Under the pieces are notes generated by a model, which was not told the DNA's origin, searched no databases, and was given only the letters and a program-made list of their open reading frames with translations. Below are positions 60,822-64,000 of a DNA stretch of 64,000 nt, one piece after another. Source of the stretch: an uncultured Draconibacterium sp. (lineage in GTDB: Bacteria > Bacteroidota > Bacteroidia > Bacteroidales > Prolixibacteraceae); NCBI RefSeq assembly GCF_963675065.1, contig NZ_OY775905.1:1376501-1440500 (forward strand), written 5' to 3'. The first letter of the stretch is position 1, and every line of letters starts with the position of its first letter. The translations under genes and the position numbers were made by a program.

Positions 60822-61226
60822 CTACCAGTTAAATTTGATAGTTTGAACCAAATCGGGATGCAAACTTAAAGGCACCGGGCTCACTCCTGCAACACTTTCA
60901 ACGAGCTGTTTTTCTTTGTCGGTATAATTTTTTGCAGGAAAGGTAAACTCCACAATTACTTCTGCCACACGACGCGGATCGGAAGCCATTATTTTTGTTA
61001 CATCAACCTGTGTTCCTTCAATATCAATCCCGTTATCGCGGGCTTTTATTCCCATTATCGTCATTATGCAACTTCCCAAAGCTGTTGCCAACAGATCGGT
61101 TGGCGAGAAATACTCTCCTTTCCCGCGGTTGTCAGTTGGCGCATCGGTTATTACTTTATTTCCCGATTGCAGGTGCTCATTTTCGGTGCGTAATTCGCCC
61201 AGGTAAATGGTTTTTATCGTTGTCAT
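60822..61226 (-). CDS. OsmC-family protein lacking the second conserved cysteine
   Basis: The 134-residue protein has the OsmC fold, with the peroxidatic-type Cys in LATALGSCIMTIMGI. The second Cys of the family (normally in CPV before SLHPDL) is Ser here: GVSPVPLSLHPDL. Without it, the organic hydroperoxide cycle of OsmC/Ohr would need another thiol. The ATG at 61226 is preferred to a TTG two codons upstream. It is convergent with the M1 peptidase (2 bases apart). Confidence 0.85.
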   Translation of the reverse strand: MTTIKTIYLGELRTENEHLQSGNKVITDAPTDNRGKGEYFSPTDLLATALGSCIMTIMGIKARDNGIDIEGTQVDVTKIMASDPRRVAEVIVEFTFPAKNYTDKEKQLVESVAGVSPVPLSLHPDLVQTIKFNW

Positions 61227-61313
61227 ACCCAATCAATTTGTTTGCTTTAAAGATAAAGCATTTTCAACAATCCCGATTTTGCTGCTTCATATTCGAGTGA
61301 TTTTTATACATTC

Positions 61314-61341
61314 GTGTTACGAATATTAAAAATAGTATTAC
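61314..61341 (+). promoter_or_regulatory. NikR-like operator upstream of the regulator gene
   Basis: GTGTTAC (61314-61320), 14 bases, then GTATTAC (61335-61341). It resembles the NikR operator form GTGTTAC-N13/14-GTAACAC known outside enterobacteria, with a perfect left half. It touches the start codon and overlaps a -7 candidate (TACATTCG, 61307-61314), so binding would repress the gene. Confidence 0.55.
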
Positions 61342-61342
61342 C

Positions 61343-61744
61343 ATGGCCGTTTCCAGGTTTGGCGTTTCGTTAGATGAAGAACTGCTTGAAGCTCTCGACA
61401 AGTATGTTGAAGACAATGCTTTTGCGAACCGTTCGCGCGCTATTCGTCACCTTATCGAGAAGAATTTAGTGGAGGAAAAGTGGAAATGCGATAACATTGT
61501 GGCCGGAGCCGTTATCATCGTTTTCAACCACGAGAAAAAAGATATACTAAAGAAATCGGCAGAAATTCAATACGAACACAAGGAGTTTATTCTTTCGTCG
61601 CAGGGCTTTTATTTAAACGAATTAAATTACATGAAAATTATTGCTGTTAAAGGTCCCTCGCGAAAACTAACAGAAATCTCAGAGCAGCTCATCAGCTTGA
61701 AAGGAATCCAGCACGGAAAATTGGTGATGAGCAAAGCCGAATAA
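61343..61744 (+). CDS. NikR-family regulator without the nickel ligands
   Basis: The 133-residue protein has the ribbon-helix-helix start (AVSRFGVSLDEELLEALDKY) and the ACT-like regulatory domain of NikR (VIIVFNHEKKDILKK, KIIAVKGPSRKLTEISEQLISLKGIQHGKL). By-eye alignment puts Tyr, Gly, Tyr and Tyr at the four nickel ligand positions (His76, His87, His89 and Cys95 of the E. coli protein). Nickel sensing is thus unlikely, although the call as NikR family is secure. It precedes the TonB-dependent receptor gene by 56 bases and has an operator-like site at its own start. Confidence 0.85.
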   Translation: MAVSRFGVSLDEELLEALDKYVEDNAFANRSRAIRHLIEKNLVEEKWKCDNIVAGAVIIVFNHEKKDILKKSAEIQYEHKEFILSSQGFYLNELNYMKIIAVKGPSRKLTEISEQLISLKGIQHGKLVMSKAE

Positions 61745-61761
61745 AAAATTTTGACCAAATA

Positions 61762-61789
61762 GTAACACGATTACATTAATACGTAACAC
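61762..61789 (+). promoter_or_regulatory. NikR-like operator upstream of the TonB-dependent receptor gene
   Basis: GTAACAC occurs at 61762-61768 and 61783-61789, 14 bases apart. The right half is the perfect complement form of the NikR half-site. The period of 21 is the same as at the regulator gene, so one protein may bind both. Confidence 0.5.
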
Positions 61790-61800
61790 AATTAATTATA

Positions 61801-63639
61801 ATGCGAATATTTATCTTCAGTTTTTTCATCCTACTCATCACCCAAGGAATTGCCAGTGCACAAATGCACTATGAAACCAACGACACCATTAAAATTAACG
61901 AAGTGGTGGTTACCGGAACACAGGTTCAGGTAAACCGCAACAACGTTCCGATGGCCGTTTCGGTTGTTAACCGCACTCAAATTGAGGAAAGCGACGAGTC
62001 GGCAATACTACCGATTTTAAATGGCCGCGTGCCGGGATTATTTGTTACCGAGCGTGGTGTAACCGGTTTTGGTGTTGCAGCCGGATCGGCAGGCCAGATT
62101 TCAATTCGCGGAATTGGTGGCAGTCCAACCACCGGCATTTTAATGCTAATTGACGGTCACCCCCAGTTCATGGGAATTATGGGGCATCCACTTCCCGATT
62201 CGTACGTAGCTTCGGATGTTGAACGCGTGGAGGTAATTCGTGGACCTGCATCGATTCTTTACGGATCGAATGCTATGGGAGGAGTAATTAACATTATCAC
62301 AAAAAAACAGGATACGGAAGGTTTTAATGGCAATGCCCGCATTTCATATGGATCGTACAACACACAGAAATACATGGGATCTGTGGGTTTCAAAAAGGAT
62401 AAATTCAGCGTATTTATTTCAGGAAATCACGATCAGACCGATGGGCACCGCCCTAATTCTGATTTTAAAATAACCAACGGATATTTGAAACTAGGCTACC
62501 AGATCAGTGACCATTTTAATGCTTCAGCCGATTTTAGTTTAGCTGCTTTTGATGCTTCTGATCCGGGACCTGATACACTTAATGCATCACCCGGTGAAAC
62601 AATAGATATTTTACGTGGTTACGGATCGTTCTCGCTGCGCAATGACTTTGAAAAAGCCTCGGGTGCACTGAAGCTCTTTTATAATTTTGGTGAGCACGAA
62701 ATAACCGATGGGTTCCATTCCAACGACCACAATTATGGATTAAATCTATACGAAACCTTTCAGCTTATTGAGGGAAACAACCTAACCGCCGGAATTGATT
62801 TGATGAATTACGGAGGAGTAGCTGAAAACACCTTTGCCATGGGCGGCAAGGGTCTGACTTTTGCCGATACCTCAATTACTGAAATTGGTACCTACCTATT
62901 TTCGCAACAAAGTATTGGCGAAAAACTAACCATCAATGCGGGTCTTCGTTACCATCATCACAGCGAGTATGGTTCGGTTTGGATTCCTAGCATAGGCTTT
63001 GCAAATTCATTCTCGTCCTCTACAACCTGGAAGGGAACCATTTCAAAAGGCTTTAGAAGCCCTACAATGCGCGAACTGTTTATGTGGGGGCCCAATCCGA
63101 ATCTCGACCCGGAATCCATCTGGAATTACGAAACAGGCATTATGCAGGCTTTTTTCGATGGTACGATGCGGGCTGAACTTACCGCCTTTGTAGTTAAAGG
63201 CGATAACCTGATAGTAAACACCGGTCAACCAAACGGTTATCAAAATACCGGGGAGGTTTCGAATAAGGGAATTGAGTTTTCGCTGGATGTAACACCAACA
63301 AAACAACTTACGCTTAATGGTACATACAGTTATACGAACATGAAAAATCCGGTTTACGCCACGCCGGAACATCACCTTTTTATTAATGCATCTTACCGCA
63401 TAAAGAAACTGTTGTTGGTGGCCAACGTACAGCATGTATCGGGACTGGATAACGACCCAACGCCTGTTACCAATCTGGAAAGCTATTCTTTATTAAATGC
63501 CAAAGCCAGCTACAACCTCACAAGAAATGTAAAACTTTATGTTAGTGGAGAAAATCTGCTGAGCGACAACTACGAGGTTAACCGCTATTATACCATGCCT
63601 GAAATTACCGTATTCGGCGGATTGAGTTTGATGTTCTGA
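61801..63639 (+). CDS. TonB-dependent outer membrane receptor
   Basis: The 612-residue protein has a signal peptide (to about IASA, residue 19), a TonB box-like INEVVVTGTQ, a plug domain (ISIRGIGG, IDGHP, DVERVEVIRGPASILYGSNAMGGVINI) and a beta-barrel ending in GGLSLMF with the terminal Phe. It imports a ligand across the outer membrane. The plug has a His-containing loop (DGHPQFMGIMGHPLPDSY), and the neighbouring NikR-like regulator suggests a metal or metal complex, though the ligand is unknown. A NikR-like site lies in front of it. Confidence 0.92.
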   Translation: MRIFIFSFFILLITQGIASAQMHYETNDTIKINEVVVTGTQVQVNRNNVPMAVSVVNRTQIEESDESAILPILNGRVPGLFVTERGVTGFGVAAGSAGQISIRGIGGSPTTGILMLIDGHPQFMGIMGHPLPDSYVASDVERVEVIRGPASILYGSNAMGGVINIITKKQDTEGFNGNARISYGSYNTQKYMGSVGFKKDKFSVFISGNHDQTDGHRPNSDFKITNGYLKLGYQISDHFNASADFSLAAFDASDPGPDTLNASPGETIDILRGYGSFSLRNDFEKASGALKLFYNFGEHEITDGFHSNDHNYGLNLYETFQLIEGNNLTAGIDLMNYGGVAENTFAMGGKGLTFADTSITEIGTYLFSQQSIGEKLTINAGLRYHHHSEYGSVWIPSIGFANSFSSSTTWKGTISKGFRSPTMRELFMWGPNPNLDPESIWNYETGIMQAFFDGTMRAELTAFVVKGDNLIVNTGQPNGYQNTGEVSNKGIEFSLDVTPTKQLTLNGTYSYTNMKNPVYATPEHHLFINASYRIKKLLLVANVQHVSGLDNDPTPVTNLESYSLLNAKASYNLTRNVKLYVSGENLLSDNYEVNRYYTMPEITVFGGLSLMF

Positions 63640-63672
63640 AAAAAAAATTTAAGAAATACCCGAGAAGAAAGC

Positions 63673-64000
63673 TTATTCCTGAATACTGCGACGGCCACCA
63701 AGATCATCGCGGAAAGAAGTTCGTACGCATCGGAATCCGACATATGATTTTGCAGTGTCCTGGTACTCAAACGTTCGCGTTCCCGATTGTATGTAGTATG
63801 CGATGTCTTTCCACGATCCTCCACGAACAACTTTACGTTTCATTACCGGCGGATCATCGGGGCGTGCATTGTACTGAATTTCCGGATTATAATCATCGAT
63901 AGCATCGTAGCCTGCTTCAAAAAAAGCTGTAGAGGTCCACTCGGCCACATTACCGGCCATATCATAAACGCCGTAAGGATTAGGATCGAATTGGCCCACT
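63673..64000 (-). CDS. GldJ/GldK-type SUMF1-fold lipoprotein, C-terminal part
   Basis: The gene enters from the right edge. The 108 visible residues carry the end of a formylglycine-generating-enzyme fold: PNPYGVYDMAGNVAEWTS, RGGSWKDIAYYIQSGTRTFE and YVGFRCVRTS. In Bacteroidota this fold is used by the gliding/T9SS outer membrane lipoproteins GldJ and GldK (PorK), and the motif style matches these. The last residues (DDLGGRRSIQE) follow the fold. The catalytic Cys pair of true sulfatase activators is not expected. The complete gene and its neighbours (gldL, gldM) lie outside. Confidence 0.7.
   Translation of the reverse strand, partial: VGQFDPNPYGVYDMAGNVAEWTSTAFFEAGYDAIDDYNPEIQYNARPDDPPVMKRKVVRGGSWKDIAYYIQSGTRTFEYQDTAKSYVGFRCVRTSFRDDLGGRRSIQE

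Noticed and set aside
1..64000. CRISPR arrays, tRNA, rRNA, integrases or transposases
   Set aside because: None of the expected patterns, such as regular spacers, cloverleaf motifs or DDE/tyrosine recombinase frames, was seen.

Overview
The window reads as an ordinary chromosomal stretch of a Bacteroidota bacterium, most likely a marine or sediment member of the Marinilabiliales (Prolixibacteraceae-like). That rank is inferred from gene content, not from any marker gene. The evidence for Bacteroidota is a type IX secretion sorting domain (58891-60819), the C-terminal end of a GldJ/GldK-type lipoprotein at the right edge, an atpD-atpC pair, a cysteate-synthase-like enzyme, LytTR regulators, and several promoters with the phylum-specific -7 box TAnnTTTG. 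There are no rRNA or tRNA genes, no CRISPR array, no phage and no intact insertion sequence. Gene density is high and most genes sit in short operons on both strands.

Left part (1-20770). In order: an amidase N-terminus with a twin-arginine leader, an LPS-type heptosyltransferase, atpDC, a short-chain polyprenyl diphosphate synthase coupled to an RND-family exporter, a secreted PQQ-like beta-propeller protein and a second repeat protein, a secreted isoaspartyl methyltransferase, an Rrf2 regulator with a TTG start, a cytochrome c-sugar dehydrogenase fusion, a three-gene SDR / metallophosphoesterase / NAD-binding operon, an alpha-L-rhamnosidase followed by an unusual DoxX - twin-arginine - TIM-barrel fusion, and a cysteate-synthase-like PLP enzyme.

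Middle part (20771-46300). A lipoprotein GH2 beta-galactosidase lies behind a pair of 14-bp direct repeats. It is followed by an isolated lycopene cyclase with KDO transferase, a B12-dependent ribonucleotide reductase, a LytTR gene that looks frameshifted, gcvH, tsaE, alanine dehydrogenase with a membrane LytTR protein, a stand-alone copy of the N-terminal domain of B12-binding radical SAM enzymes, a cytoplasmic pullulanase, aminopeptidase P, a decayed 1-kb zone (disrupted ORF plus a probable dispersed repeat), two secreted peptidases, a DUF4395-like membrane protein, and an MFS transporter translationally overlapped with a GH130 mannoside phosphorylase.

Right part (46300-64000). A LytTR remnant lies behind an OmpH/Skp gene. 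Next come a LolA-like protein, a ferredoxin-NADP reductase-type flavoprotein, a PHP-domain phosphodiesterase, an amino-sugar operon (ROK regulator, NagB-PIG-L fusion, NagB), a zinc uptake operon (znuABC order A-C-B) that ends in a Cys-rich mini-protein, yidD, a ROK glucokinase, a T9SS-exported M1 peptidase, an OsmC-like protein, and a NikR-family regulator with a TonB-dependent receptor. Both of the last two genes carry NikR-type half-sites.

The best candidates for something new are the NikR paralogue, which has lost all four nickel ligands but keeps NikR-like operators, the DoxX-Tat-barrel fusion, the orphan B12-type domain, the amino-sugar enzymes with altered catalytic residues, and the direct-repeat operator upstream of the beta-galactosidase.
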